Source: an uncultured Muribaculaceae bacterium (GTDB taxonomy: Bacteria; Bacteroidota; Bacteroidia; Bacteroidales; Muribaculaceae). From it: a stretch of DNA of 64,000 nucleotides. Position numbers and translations under genes: made by a program. The notes beneath the pieces are model-generated. The model saw only the letters and a program-made list of their open reading frames with translations, did no database searches and was not told the DNA's origin. Numbering within the stretch: position 1 is the stretch's first letter; the number at the start of each line of letters is the position of its first letter. Of the stretch, positions 36,220-46,175 are shown piece by piece. The DNA lies in contig CAJTYD010000003.1 of NCBI GenBank assembly GCA_910583775.1, forward strand, positions 1 through 64,000. Reading direction: 5' to 3'.

Positions 36220-38775
36220 ATGCAAGGAGACGACAAGATTATCCCGATTAATATAGAATCGGAAATGAAAAGTGCCTACATTGACTATTCAATGTCGGTT
36301 ATTGTATCCCGAGCTCTTCCCGACGTCAGAGACGGCTTCAAGCCCGTCCACCGCAGGGTTCTGTTTGGAATGAACGAGCTCGGAAACACTTTCTCAGGCG
36401 AGACTAAGAAATCTGCCCGTATCGTGGGTGAAGTCATGGGTAAATACCACCCTCATGGCGACTCCTCAATATATCTGACAATGGTGCGCCTGGCGCAGGA
36501 ATGGTCATTGAGATATCCGCTCGTTTTCGGTCAGGGAAACTTCGGATCGATCGATGGCGACTCCCCTGCCGCCATGCGTTACACCGAGGCCAAGCTCGCC
36601 CGCATGGGAGAGGAAATGCTCCGCGATCTTGACAAGGATACAGTCGATTTCGTTCCTAACTTCGACAACACTCTGTCCGAGCCTTCTGTATTGCCTACCC
36701 GCATACCGAACCTGCTCGTGAACGGAGCATCCGGTATCGCCGTGGGTATGGCGACCAACATGCCTCCTCACAACCTTACGGAATCGCTCAACGCCTCGCT
36801 CGCCCTTATCGACAACCCGGATCTCGACGTCAGCGGGCTTATGGAGTATATCAAGGCTCCGGATTTCCCGACCGGAGGCGAAATTTTCGGCCTCCAGGGC
36901 GTCAGGGATGCCTTTGAGACAGGAAGAGGCCGTATCGTCCTCAGAGCCAAAGCGGAAATCGAATCGGAAGCTAACCACGACACAATCGTGATCTCTGAGA
37001 TTCCATACGGTATCATCAAGTCCGATCTGGTAAAAAGCATCGCCGAACTCGTAGAGGAAAAGAAAATCGACGGCATTGCAGATATTTCCGACACATCGGC
37101 TCGCGGAAAGATTAACATCGTAATAGACATAAAGAAGGACGCCAATGCTAAAGTGGTCCTGAACAAGCTCTTCAAGATGACACAGCTTCAGACCTCCTTC
37201 AGCGTCAACAACGTGGCTCTTGTAAACGGTCGTCCCAGAACACTGAATCTAAAGGAGATTCTTCAGGCATTCATAGAACACAGACACGAAGTAGTGATCC
37301 GCAGATCGCGCTACGAGCTCAAGAAGGCCGAAGAGAGGGCACACATTCTCAAGGGATTGATGATTGCCTGCGACAATATCGACGAGGTTATCAAGATAAT
37401 CCGCGCTTCCTCCACCACCGACGAAGCCCGGCAGCGTCTCTCCGAAAGATTCGAGCTTGACGATGTCCAGACGCGCGCAATCTGCGAGATGCGCCTGCGT
37501 CAGCTCACCGGTCTGGAAATGGAGAAACTGCGCTCGGAATACGACGAGATCATGAAACTTATAAATCACCTCAACGACATTCTGAACAATGACGAGGTAT
37601 GCCGCCAGGTGATGAAGGACGAGCTGATCGAGATCCGCGACAAATACGGAGATGAGCGTCGCACCAAGATAAACCCCTTCTCAGGCGACCTCAACGCAGA
37701 GGATTTCTATTCCGACGACAAGATGATCATCACCATCTCCCACCTCGGATATATCAAGCGCACTCCCCTATCCGATTTCCGCGCCCAGCACAGAGGAGGC
37801 GTAGGAGCCAAGGGAAGCGATACCCGCGACGAAGACTTTATCGAATATATATATCCCGCCACCAATCACAACTACATGCTTTTCTTCACTCAGAAAGGAC
37901 GTTGTTACTGGCTTAAGGTCTATGAGATTCCCGAAATGGCGAAAAATTCCAAAGGAAGGGCCATTCAGAATCTTCTCAACATAGAGCAGGATGACAAAGT
38001 GAACGCATTCATAAGAGTCTCCAATCTGACGGATCCCGAATATAATTCCACCCACAATCTGATCTTCGCCACCAAGAAAGGCGTTATAAAGAAGACATCG
38101 CTTGAGGCATATTCCCGTCCGCGTGCGAACGGAGTGAACGCCATTATTATCAGGGAGGACGATGAAGTGATCCAGGTTCGTCTCACCGACGGCAACTCGG
38201 AGGTTATCCTCGCCAACCGGGCCGGCTACGCCATCCGCTTCCATGAAAGCAAAGTCCGCGAGATGGGCAGGATGTCTACCGGAGTCAGAGGAATGACCCT
38301 CGGCAGCGAAGAAGACGAGATCATCGGTATGATCACGATGGACAGCGAAGGCGACCAGACCGTTATGGTCGTTTCTGAAAACGGTTACGGCAAGCGTTCG
38401 GCCCTCGAGGACTACCGCATCACCAACCGCGGCGGAAAGGGAGTCAAGACAATGGCCATATCCGAAAAGACCGGAAAGCTCGTAGCAATAAAAAATGTAA
38501 ACGACAGCAATGACCTGATGATAATTAATCAGAGCGGAATCACCCTTCGCCTTCCCGTTTCATCAATCAGAGTGATGGGCAGGGCCACTCAGGGAGTGAA
38601 GCTCATCGACCTCGGCAAACGCGGCGATACAATCGCATCGGTATGCAAGGTAGACGCAAATCCCGAGGAGGATATCGAGCAGGATATCGATGAAACGGCT
38701 CATCAACCGGAAAGCTGTTCACAAGAGACTGCAAATATCTCTTCGGAATCCGAAAACGAAAACAGCGAGAATTAA
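36220..38775 (+). CDS. gyrA: DNA gyrase subunit A
   Basis: An 851-residue GyrA counted from the ATG at 36220. An in-frame ATG at 36157 exists, but the family consensus starts near [17 protein letters not shown]. The catalytic tyrosine is Tyr121 in AAMRYTEAK. The quinolone-determining region reads [10 protein letters not shown], with Ser82 (the E. coli Ser83 position) intact. The C-terminal beta-pinwheel contains a GyrA-box-like [10 protein letters not shown]. GyrA cuts and rejoins DNA to add negative supercoils with GyrB, which is not in the window. An acidic tail ends the protein. A TPR gene follows 31 bases later and is probably co-transcribed. Confidence 0.95.
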   Translation: MQGDDKIIPINIESEMKSAYIDYSMSVIVSRALPDVRDGFKPVHRRVLFGMNELGNTFSGETKKSARIVGEVMGKYHPHGDSSIYLTMVRLAQEWSLRYPLVFGQGNFGSIDGDSPAAMRYTEAKLARMGEEMLRDLDKDTVDFVPNFDNTLSEPSVLPTRIPNLLVNGASGIAVGMATNMPPHNLTESLNASLALIDNPDLDVSGLMEYIKAPDFPTGGEIFGLQGVRDAFETGRGRIVLRAKAEIESEANHDTIVISEIPYGIIKSDLVKSIAELVEEKKIDGIADISDTSARGKINIVIDIKKDANAKVVLNKLFKMTQLQTSFSVNNVALVNGRPRTLNLKEILQAFIEHRHEVVIRRSRYELKKAEERAHILKGLMIACDNIDEVIKIIRASSTTDEARQRLSERFELDDVQTRAICEMRLRQLTGLEMEKLRSEYDEIMKLINHLNDILNNDEVCRQVMKDELIEIRDKYGDERRTKINPFSGDLNAEDFYSDDKMIITISHLGYIKRTPLSDFRAQHRGGVGAKGSDTRDEDFIEYIYPATNHNYMLFFTQKGRCYWLKVYEIPEMAKNSKGRAIQNLLNIEQDDKVNAFIRVSNLTDPEYNSTHNLIFATKKGVIKKTSLEAYSRPRANGVNAIIIREDDEVIQVRLTDGNSEVILANRAGYAIRFHESKVREMGRMSTGVRGMTLGSEEDEIIGMITMDSEGDQTVMVVSENGYGKRSALEDYRITNRGGKGVKTMAISEKTGKLVAIKNVNDSNDLMIINQSGITLRLPVSSIRVMGRATQGVKLIDLGKRGDTIASVCKVDANPEEDIEQDIDETAHQPESCSQETANISSESENENSEN

Positions 38776-38806
38776 AAAGTAAATATTAACCCAAACCCTA
38801 TACAAA

Positions 38807-40018
38807 ATGAAGAAAATTCTGACAATCGCCTTGTGTCTGGCAGCAGTCGGTTCCATGTCGGCACAGAAGAAAGTTGTGGACCAGGCCTCCAAACTTTCCG
38901 GTAAGAACGATCAGCTTACCGAAGCTCGCGCCCTGATCGAGCAGGCAAAAAACAACCCGGAGACAGCCAAGGATGCCCGCACATATTTCGTTGCAGGAAA
39001 GCTTGAGCTCGACGCTTTCGACAATTCGTTCAAGAAACAGATGATCAATCCCAAAGACGCAAGCGTAAAACCGCTTGAGATGGGAGAGCAGCTTCTGAGA
39101 GCCTATAAGGAATTCATGAAAGCCCTGCCGCTCGACAGTCTTCCCAATGAAAAGGGTCAGATCAAGCCTAAATATTCAAAAGACATCGCTTCGAAACTTA
39201 ACGGACACTTCAACGACTACTTCAATGCAGGGGGCACATTCTACAATGAGAAGAAGTTCTATCCCGAAGCATATGAGGCCTTCATGATCTACGGCGATAT
39301 GCCCGACCAGCCGTTTGCCGACAAATCGATAAAATCGATTCCGGATTCAGTGATCAACACAGCTTATTTCAACGCCGGTATAGCAGCCTATTCAGGCAAT
39401 AAGGTTGAAGAGGCTGCCGAAGCATTCAAGAGAGCCCGTCTCAACAACTGCGACAATCCTCAGAACTTCGTTTATGAGCTCGCATGCTGGCAGTATGTGG
39501 CTGGTCAGGACTCCACTAAGATCGATCTTGCAAAGAACAAGATCTCAGAGGTTTCAAAAGCCGGATATGACAAATTCGGAATGTCTCAGCCTATCTTTGT
39601 CAACAACCTTGTCAACTCTCTGGTGCTCGACAATAAGATGAACGAGGCCCAGGCTCTTATCGACGGTCTTATCCAGAAGACTCCGGATAACGCGGCTCTT
39701 TACGGTCTCCGCGGCTTTATAAACGACCGCGCCGGCAAGGACGAAGAATCTGTTGCCGACTACAGAAAGGCCGCCGAGCTCCCCGATGTTGACTTCGAGA
39801 CTCTGAAAAACGCGAGCAAGAAGATCTTCCGCGTCGGCACTCAGAAATGGAATGCTATCGAAGGCGCCTCTCCCGAAGCTCGCCAGGATGTCAAAGTAAA
39901 CTACTTTGAATATGCAAAGAAGCTGACCGAAAAGGCAAAAGCAATGAATGCCAACGATTCCGACCTTGATTACGTGATCGAGAACATCGACTACGCCCTT
40001 TCCACATATTTTAATTAA
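38807..40018 (+). CDS. exported TPR-repeat protein
   Basis: A 403-residue protein with a signal peptide (residues 1-19, ending SMSAQ). The remainder is helical with tetratricopeptide units, clearest at INTAYFNAGIAAYSGNKVEE and at AALYGLRGFINDRAGKDEES. It should act as a periplasmic scaffold; no partner can be named. It follows gyrA closely, with a terminator after it at 40072-40108. Confidence 0.75.
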   Translation: MKKILTIALCLAAVGSMSAQKKVVDQASKLSGKNDQLTEARALIEQAKNNPETAKDARTYFVAGKLELDAFDNSFKKQMINPKDASVKPLEMGEQLLRAYKEFMKALPLDSLPNEKGQIKPKYSKDIASKLNGHFNDYFNAGGTFYNEKKFYPEAYEAFMIYGDMPDQPFADKSIKSIPDSVINTAYFNAGIAAYSGNKVEEAAEAFKRARLNNCDNPQNFVYELACWQYVAGQDSTKIDLAKNKISEVSKAGYDKFGMSQPIFVNNLVNSLVLDNKMNEAQALIDGLIQKTPDNAALYGLRGFINDRAGKDEESVADYRKAAELPDVDFETLKNASKKIFRVGTQKWNAIEGASPEARQDVKVNYFEYAKKLTEKAKAMNANDSDLDYVIENIDYALSTYFN

Positions 40019-40071
40019 GAGATCCTCATTTCAGCAGTAAAGAGAACCTTAATTAACATTCAAATCTAACA

Positions 40072-40108
40072 TCAGACCCCGTATCCGCAAACCGGATGCG
40101 GGGTCTGA
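40072..40108 (+). terminator. terminator after gyrA-TPR
   Basis: TCAGACCCCGTATCCG (40072-40087) pairs with 40093-40108 at 15 of 16 positions. It lacks a long T tract. Confidence 0.65.
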
Positions 40109-40208
40109 AACTTGATTGCCATGCCTGTCGAAGTCTTATGGCATGCCCAAGGATATCAAAAATTTGAATATAAATCGCCTGCAGAGAAAATAATTGAAAA
40201 AAAATCGT

Positions 40209-40216
40209 TAACTTTG
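40209..40216 (+). promoter_or_regulatory. -7 box of the mre-mrdA-rodA cluster
   Basis: TAACTTTG is a full -7 match about 32 bases before mreB. The -33 region has no exact TTTG. Confidence 0.45.
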
Positions 40217-40247
40217 CAACCGATAAGCGCTAATAAATAAATTATTA

Positions 40248-41267
40248 ATGGGACTTTTTTCATTTACACAGGAAATTGCAATGGATTTGGGAACCGCCAA
40301 CTCCATTATTATTCATAATGACAAGATCGTAGTGGATGAGCCCAGTGTCGTGGCAATTGAAAACAAGACAGACAAGCTTCTTGCAGTTGGTACGACAGCC
40401 CACCAGATGGAGGGCAAAGAGCCTCCGGGTATCCGCACAATCCGTCCGCTTCGCGACGGAGTGATCGCCGACTTCAATGCCGCCGAGCAGATGATTCGCG
40501 GCATGGTCAAGATGGTAAGCTCAAAACGCAGATGGTTCTCTCCTTCGCTCCGTATGGTTGTATGTATCCCCTCGGGCTCGACTGAGGTCGAGATCCGCGC
40601 CGTCAGGGATTCAAGCGAGCATGCCGGAGGCCGCGACGTCTATATGATATACGAGCCTATGGCCGCAGCTCTCGGCATCGGTCTTGATGTGGAAGCGCCG
40701 GAAGGAAACATGATCGTCGATATAGGAGGCGGAAGCACCGAGATCGCCGTTATCTCGCTCGGCGGAATCGTAAGCAACAAGAGCATACGAATTGCAGGAA
40801 ACGATCTTACCACAGATATCCAGGAACACATGGGCAGGGTTCACAACCTTAAGGTCGGGACAACAATGGCAGAGCTCATCAAGATAAATGTCGGGTCTGC
40901 CCTTCCTACTCTCGAGGATCCACCGGAACCGTTTATCGTTACAGGCCCCAACAAGATGACATCACTCCCTATGGAAGTTCCCGTAACATACGAAGAGATC
41001 TCGCATTGCATCGAGAAATCGATTCTCAAGATGGAGGCTGCCATTCTCGCGGCCCTCGAGCAGACACCGCCGGAGCTCTATGCAGACATCGTCAGAAACG
41101 GCATCTATCTTGCCGGAGGAGGAGCTCTGCTCAAAGGCCTTGCAAAGAGATTCACCGACAAGATCCGTATCGAATTCAAAGTCTGCGACGATCCGTTGCA
41201 TGCCGTAGCAAAAGGAACGGGCGTTGCGCTGAAGAACATCAACCGATTCTCATTCCTCATTCGATAA
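40248..41267 (+). CDS. mreB: rod shape-determining protein MreB
   Basis: A 339-residue actin homologue that forms membrane-bound filaments guiding side-wall synthesis. Phosphate 1 motif MDLGTANSII, phosphate 2 IVDIGGGSTEIAV, and the adenosine motif LAGGGALLKGL are present, as is the CIPSGSTEVEIRAVRDS stretch. It leads the cell-shape cluster mreB-C-D-mrdA-rodA. A long hairpin between mreB and mreC may lower expression of the later genes. Confidence 0.96.
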   Translation: MGLFSFTQEIAMDLGTANSIIIHNDKIVVDEPSVVAIENKTDKLLAVGTTAHQMEGKEPPGIRTIRPLRDGVIADFNAAEQMIRGMVKMVSSKRRWFSPSLRMVVCIPSGSTEVEIRAVRDSSEHAGGRDVYMIYEPMAAALGIGLDVEAPEGNMIVDIGGGSTEIAVISLGGIVSNKSIRIAGNDLTTDIQEHMGRVHNLKVGTTMAELIKINVGSALPTLEDPPEPFIVTGPNKMTSLPMEVPVTYEEISHCIEKSILKMEAAILAALEQTPPELYADIVRNGIYLAGGGALLKGLAKRFTDKIRIEFKVCDDPLHAVAKGTGVALKNINRFSFLIR

Positions 41268-41314
41268 AATCCGGCTAAAGGGTATTTGTCGTCTTTTTCA
41301 GGAATCAAATAACC

Positions 41315-41371
41315 TTTAAACATAGTTTTCCTCTTTTCCAATTTTGGAAGAGAGGAAAATATATGTTTAAA
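41315..41371 (+). promoter_or_regulatory. long hairpin between mreB and mreC
   Basis: TTTAAACATA (41315-41324) pairs with the segment ending at 41371, and the 15 bases 41326-41340 pair with 41345-41359 at 14 positions plus one G-T wobble. Together they give about 25 bp with one small bulge and a 4-base loop. No T tract follows, so it is more likely an RNA processing or stability element than a terminator. Confidence 0.5.
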
Positions 41372-41405
41372 ACCTTCCCTAAACAAACCTTCTTTTCACC
41401 CCGAA

Positions 41406-42248
41406 ATGAGGAATCTACTGAATTTCATACTGCGTTATTCCACATGGTTCGTGTTTACATTCTATGTGGTTGTCAGTGTGCTTCTTCTGGTCACCAACAG
41501 CAGGTATCAGCAGTCGGTCTATCTCACTTCGGCCAACGCCGTGACGGGAGGGCTATACGACACATCGTCGAAAGTGACGGGATACTTCAACCTCCATCAG
41601 ATAAACGAAAGCCTTCAGGAAAGCAACGCCGCGCTCCAGAACGAAGTTCTGAACCTTAAGAATAAAATTGCCGAATACGAGGTTCTTCTCGCCGACACAT
41701 TGATGCCGTCGCGTTATTCCGAGAGATTCGGCTATGTTTCAGCCGCTGTAATAAATAACAACACGCGCCATCCCCGCAATTACTTCACTATCAACAAGGG
41801 AGCCCTTGACGGTGTACGTCCCGGAATGGGGATTGCCGATCAGAACGGTGTGGTCGGAATTGTGAACGTGGTCGGCGACCACATGGCCCGGGCCATTTCG
41901 CTGCTGAACGAGACCCAGCATTTCTCGGTCAAGATAAAGGATACTTCATTTGTCGGCTCATTAAGCTGGAAAGGCGGCGATGCCTCAATAGCATATATGG
42001 AAGAGGTTCCACGGCATGTGGAATATAAAATCGGCGACACAATCGTTACGAGCGGATTTTCCACGGCATTTCCCGAAGGAATTCCGGTAGGCTTCATCCT
42101 GAACAGGGTGAAGAGCAGCGACGACAGTTTCTTCACATTCAAGATCAGGCTTTCGTCCGACTTCAAGTCGCTGAGCACGGTCAGGGTCATCAGGGATATA
42201 TACAAACAGGAAGTGGATTCTCTTGCGGAATTCGACATAACCAAATAG
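41406..42248 (+). CDS. mreC: rod shape-determining protein MreC
   Basis: A 280-residue bitopic protein. One membrane helix (about residues 10-29), a coiled coil (LQESNAALQNEVLNLKNKI, about 68-92), and two beta-domains with the KGALDGVRPGMGIADQNGVVG motif follow. MreC links MreB to the elongation synthases PBP2 and RodA in the periplasm. It is 7 bases from mreD. Confidence 0.92.
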   Translation: MRNLLNFILRYSTWFVFTFYVVVSVLLLVTNSRYQQSVYLTSANAVTGGLYDTSSKVTGYFNLHQINESLQESNAALQNEVLNLKNKIAEYEVLLADTLMPSRYSERFGYVSAAVINNNTRHPRNYFTINKGALDGVRPGMGIADQNGVVGIVNVVGDHMARAISLLNETQHFSVKIKDTSFVGSLSWKGGDASIAYMEEVPRHVEYKIGDTIVTSGFSTAFPEGIPVGFILNRVKSSDDSFFTFKIRLSSDFKSLSTVRVIRDIYKQEVDSLAEFDITK

Positions 42249-42255
42249 CCTCAAG

Positions 42256-42762
42256 ATGGGAAGAAACATTATCATAAATATTATAACCACAATATGTCTC
42301 ATTCTGGTACAGGTTTTGATATGCAATCATATCATGCTGTTTAATATCGCAATGGCATTTGTGTTTATATATGTCCTGATAAGTCTGCCCATGAACCTGA
42401 AGACGAATTATCTTCTGACGTGGGCATTCCTTGCAGGATTTATCGTAGATATATTTTCCGACACTCCCGGAGTGAACGCTTTGGCATGCACCCTTCTCGC
42501 GATTTCCAAGAAGCCGATCCTGTTCGCCTACATTCCCCGTGACGACAGAACCAAGAACATAGAGCCTACCCTGTCGTCGCTTGGTTTCGGAGTCTACGGC
42601 AAATATCTCTTCACGATGGTTGCAATCTACTGTTTTCTTGTATTCACGATTGAGTATTTCAATTTCGCCGACATCAAGGAAATCGTTGTTCTCACCGCTG
42701 CAAGCACGGTATTCACCTTTGTCGTTCTTCTCGGCATCGACAGTCTTATCGTGAAGAAATGA
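42256..42762 (+). CDS. mreD: rod shape-determining protein MreD
   Basis: A 168-residue inner-membrane protein with about five hydrophobic segments. Position between mreC and PBP2 and the SLPMNLKTNYLLTWAFLAGFIVDIFS-type stretch (residues about 36-60) identify it, since MreD sequences are poorly conserved. It is a partner of MreC in the elongation complex. Confidence 0.85.
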   Translation: MGRNIIINIITTICLILVQVLICNHIMLFNIAMAFVFIYVLISLPMNLKTNYLLTWAFLAGFIVDIFSDTPGVNALACTLLAISKKPILFAYIPRDDRTKNIEPTLSSLGFGVYGKYLFTMVAIYCFLVFTIEYFNFADIKEIVVLTAASTVFTFVVLLGIDSLIVKK

Positions 42763-42807
42763 CTTTAGTATAAATTAAAGAAAAAGCTTTTAAGCTTTAA
42801 ATCCATA

Positions 42808-44661
42808 GTGAGAAAAGATTATAATTTAGAGAAACGAAAATATGTTATAGGAGGATTCATCACTCTTATCGTCATCATCTATATCGTAAGGCTGTTCTCG
42901 CTGCAGGTGGGAGATGACAAGTATAAGGAAAGCGCGGAGAGCAACGCTTTCCTCAAAAGGGTGCTCTATCCTGCCCGCGGGCTGATGTACGACCGCAACG
43001 GAAAACTGATCGTCTTCAACCGCCCCGCCTACGACGTGATGATCATTCCGAAAGATGTGGGCGAATTCGACACAGTTGCTCTATGCTCCGCGCTTGAGAT
43101 TACAAAAGAGGAACTTCTCGAAAAATGGCAGGAGATGAAGAATCCGAGAAAAAATCCCGGCTATTCGGCATACACTCCTCAAAAGCTTATCTCACACCTC
43201 ACTCAGGAAGACTACGGCAGACTTCAGGAAAAACTCTATCTTTTTCCGGGATTCTTCATCCAGAAAAGGACCGTAAGGGACTACGCCTATAAATCGGGAG
43301 CAAACATCCTAGGCAATATCCGGGAGGTGTCGGCAAAAGATATTGAAAACGACCGGTATTACCGCCGAGGCGACTATACCGGAGATCTCGGAGTGGAGAA
43401 AAGTTACGAGAAGGCCCTGCGTGGAGAAAAAGGCGTTGAGATCCTGATGAAGGACGCCCTCGGCAGAATCAAGGGGAAATATGAGGATGGAATCCATGAT
43501 GTCTCTCCTGTGGCCGGACATAACCTGAAACTTTCGATAGACATAGACCTGCAGGAATACGGAGAATCACTCATGCAGGGAAAGATCGGAGCCATCGTCG
43601 CCATCGAACCCTCTACGGGGGAGATTCTCGCGCTTGTATCCTCCCCTACCTATGATCCCACATTGCTTGTGGGCAGGGAGCGAGGAAAAAATTATGCCGC
43701 TCTCGTAAAAGATCTTCAGAAACCGCTTTATGACCGTGCCCTGCAGGGAGCCTATCCTCCCGGCTCGACATTCAAGCCCACCCAGGGACTTATCTTCCTG
43801 CAGGAAGGCATTATCGACATCAATACGCGCTATCCATGCTATCACGGATACGTGAACGGTCTGCGTGTAGGATGTCACGGACATGCGTCGCCGATAGCGC
43901 TTAAACCGGCGCTCCAGACCTCGTGTAACGCTTATTTCTGCTGGGGATTCAAGAACATGATCGACAAACGGGGAACCAAACCGGCCGACCAGTTCGAGAA
44001 ATGGAAGAACTACCTTGTCGAGATGGGTTACGGCTACCGCCTTGGTGTCGACCTTCCTCACGAGAGCAGAGGCTTCATACCCAATTCCGAATTCTACAGC
44101 AAATCGTTCAGAGGACGCAACTGGAGCGGCAACTCGATCATATCTGTCTCCATCGGTCAGGGAGAGGTGCTTGCGACTCCGCTACAGATAGCCAATCTCT
44201 GCGCCACTATCGCGAATCGCGGTTTTTTCTACACTCCTCATATAGTTAAGGAGATCGCCGACAGCGTCATAGACCCGGCTTTCAAGAAAAAACGCAAGCC
44301 TCATATCCGTAAAAAGTATTATGAAGAAGTGGCCGAAGGAATGAGAATGGCTGTCTTGGGAGGAACTTGCCGCGGAGCCAATATTCCGGGGATCGAGGTT
44401 TGCGGCAAGACCGGAACCGCACAGAACCCTCACGGAAAAGACCACTCTGCCTTCATCGGGTTCGCCCCATACCATAATCCGAAGATCGCGGTATGCGCTT
44501 ATATAGAGAATGCCGGATTCGGAGCCACATTCGGAGTGCCTATCGGCAGCCTGATGATAGAGAAATATCTCAACGGCGAGATTAGCCCGCAACGAAAGGG
44601 AGTCGAAGAAAGAATGTTAAATTCCAATACTATTCTGACAAGTGGAGTCAAGAAACACTAA
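42808..44661 (+). CDS. mrdA: penicillin-binding protein 2 (elongation transpeptidase)
   Basis: A 617-residue class B PBP. One membrane helix (about 12-30) precedes the PBP dimerisation domain. The transpeptidase has SxxK at Ser320 (GSTFKP), SxN in SCNAYF, and KTG in CGKTGTAQNP. It crosslinks side-wall peptidoglycan with RodA. Translation starts at a GTG (42808); no in-frame ATG lies just upstream. A small dyad of two AAGCTT copies (42783-42798) lies just before the start. The end overlaps rodA by 20 bases. Confidence 0.95.
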   Translation: MRKDYNLEKRKYVIGGFITLIVIIYIVRLFSLQVGDDKYKESAESNAFLKRVLYPARGLMYDRNGKLIVFNRPAYDVMIIPKDVGEFDTVALCSALEITKEELLEKWQEMKNPRKNPGYSAYTPQKLISHLTQEDYGRLQEKLYLFPGFFIQKRTVRDYAYKSGANILGNIREVSAKDIENDRYYRRGDYTGDLGVEKSYEKALRGEKGVEILMKDALGRIKGKYEDGIHDVSPVAGHNLKLSIDIDLQEYGESLMQGKIGAIVAIEPSTGEILALVSSPTYDPTLLVGRERGKNYAALVKDLQKPLYDRALQGAYPPGSTFKPTQGLIFLQEGIIDINTRYPCYHGYVNGLRVGCHGHASPIALKPALQTSCNAYFCWGFKNMIDKRGTKPADQFEKWKNYLVEMGYGYRLGVDLPHESRGFIPNSEFYSKSFRGRNWSGNSIISVSIGQGEVLATPLQIANLCATIANRGFFYTPHIVKEIADSVIDPAFKKKRKPHIRKKYYEEVAEGMRMAVLGGTCRGANIPGIEVCGKTGTAQNPHGKDHSAFIGFAPYHNPKIAVCAYIENAGFGATFGVPIGSLMIEKYLNGEISPQRKGVEERMLNSNTILTSGVKKH

Positions 44662-46111
44662 GACAGGAGGTTCGGTTTTCCGGTCAATCGACTGGGTGAC
44701 GATTTGTCTCTATCTCATCCTCGTGATGATGGGGGCGGTGAGCATTTATGCGGCAAGCTATGATTTCGACAACGCATCGCTGTTTGATCTGCAGGAGTTT
44801 TCCGGAAAACAGATTTTGTGGATCGGTCTGTCGCTCGTTGTCGGAGCTGTCATTCTTATCGTCGACTACAGAATATACAAGATATATGCCTATCCCATAT
44901 ATGGAGTGGTACTCCTTATCCTGTTGGTAACCATTTTTGTAGCTCCCGACATCAAGGGATCGCATTCCTGGCTCGTTTTCGGTCCGGTGAGCCTGCAGCC
45001 GGCGGAATTCGGAAAATTCGCCACAGCCCTGGCCCTCGCCAAGCTTTTCGACTCCTATAATTTCACGTTAAACGCCAAGATAAGCAATTATTTCAGGGCG
45101 ATGATAATCATATTCATCCCCATCATCCTGATTCTTCTCCAGAGCGAGACAGGAAGCGCGCTGGTCTATTTCTCACTGATATTCGTCCTTTACCGCGAAG
45201 GGATGAGCGGACTGGTTCTGTTCTCGATCCTTTGCGCCGTGACATATTTCGTCGTGGCGGTGAAATTCGTAGAGCCGCTTATTCTCGGCATTCCTGCCGG
45301 AGAGTTTTCCGTATTCGTGTTCATCCTCGTTATATATTCCCTGATGCTTCTTTTCTATTGCAGGGATTTAATCATTGCGAGAAACGTCATTATCGGATTT
45401 GTAGGATCCGCTCTTATCGTAACTATTCTTTACTTCTGCGGAATCGTGATAAACGGTCTGGTATATTTTCTGTCGATTCTCGGAATCGCCATGATCTACA
45501 CAGCAGTAGCGATGTTCCGGCACCGTATCACCAAATTCCTGATAACAATAGGATTTTCGGCTGTTTCGGTGATGTTCCTCTTTTCCGTCAACTACGTTTT
45601 CGGAAACGTTCTGGAGCCGCATCAGCAGCAGAGAATAAAAGTTGCGCTCGGAATTGAAGACAACGTGATGGGCGCCGGTTACAACGTGAACCAGTCGAAA
45701 ATCGCGATAGGTTCGGGAGGCATATCCGGAAAAGGATTCCTTAACGGCACCCAGACCAAGCTTAAATACGTTCCGGAGCAACATACCGACTTCATTTTCT
45801 GCACGATAGGTGAAGAGGAAGGATTCATCGGCGCAACGCTTGTGCTTGCCGTCTATCTGGTTCTTATCCTGCGCTTGATCCATATAGCCGAACGACAACG
45901 CACGGCCTTCGAAAGAGTATACGCATATTGCGTAGTCTCGATCCTTATATTCCATTTGGGCATAAACGTCGGGATGGTGATCGGGCTATGCCCCGTGATA
46001 GGCATCCCGCTCCCATTCTTCAGTTATGGAGGCTCCTCGCTGTGGGGTTTCACAATTCTGCTTTTCATTCTATTACGTCTTGACGCATCCAGAAAAGAAC
46101 GTACCGATTAA
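44642..46111 (+). CDS. rodA: rod shape-determining protein RodA (SEDS glycosyltransferase)
   Basis: A 489-residue SEDS protein with about ten or more membrane helices. Conserved features are DIKGSHSWLVFGPVSLQPAEF with the EFGK region, EQHTDFIFCTIGEEEGFIG, and the C-terminal FFSYGGSSLWG. It polymerises glycan strands in the elongation complex with PBP2. It is longer than the E. coli protein because of an expanded middle (about 200-300). A GTG at 44642 is the start, overlapping mrdA by 20 bases. A 25-bp perfect hairpin ends the operon. Confidence 0.93.
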   Translation: MESRNTKTGGSVFRSIDWVTICLYLILVMMGAVSIYAASYDFDNASLFDLQEFSGKQILWIGLSLVVGAVILIVDYRIYKIYAYPIYGVVLLILLVTIFVAPDIKGSHSWLVFGPVSLQPAEFGKFATALALAKLFDSYNFTLNAKISNYFRAMIIIFIPIILILLQSETGSALVYFSLIFVLYREGMSGLVLFSILCAVTYFVVAVKFVEPLILGIPAGEFSVFVFILVIYSLMLLFYCRDLIIARNVIIGFVGSALIVTILYFCGIVINGLVYFLSILGIAMIYTAVAMFRHRITKFLITIGFSAVSVMFLFSVNYVFGNVLEPHQQQRIKVALGIEDNVMGAGYNVNQSKIAIGSGGISGKGFLNGTQTKLKYVPEQHTDFIFCTIGEEEGFIGATLVLAVYLVLILRLIHIAERQRTAFERVYAYCVVSILIFHLGINVGMVIGLCPVIGIPLPFFSYGGSSLWGFTILLFILLRLDASRKERTD

Positions 46112-46114
46112 AAG

Positions 46115-46170
46115 ATAACTGATTAAAAAAGAGCCATTAGATAATTAATGGCTCTTTTTTAATCAGTTAT
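46115..46170. terminator. 25-bp perfect-stem bidirectional terminator
   Basis: Bases 46115-46139 and 46146-46170 are perfect inverted copies around the loop GATAAT. AAAAAA and TTTTTT lie in the arms, so it can end rodA on the plus strand and the nitrilase gene on the minus strand. Confidence 0.9.
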
Positions 46171-46175
46171 TCGAA

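Noticed and set aside
36460..36480. Leucine at the GyrA position equivalent to E. coli Asp87 as a resistance mutation
   Set aside because: The key Ser82 is intact, and the second position is variable in Bacteroidota GyrA, so natural family variation is the simpler reading.
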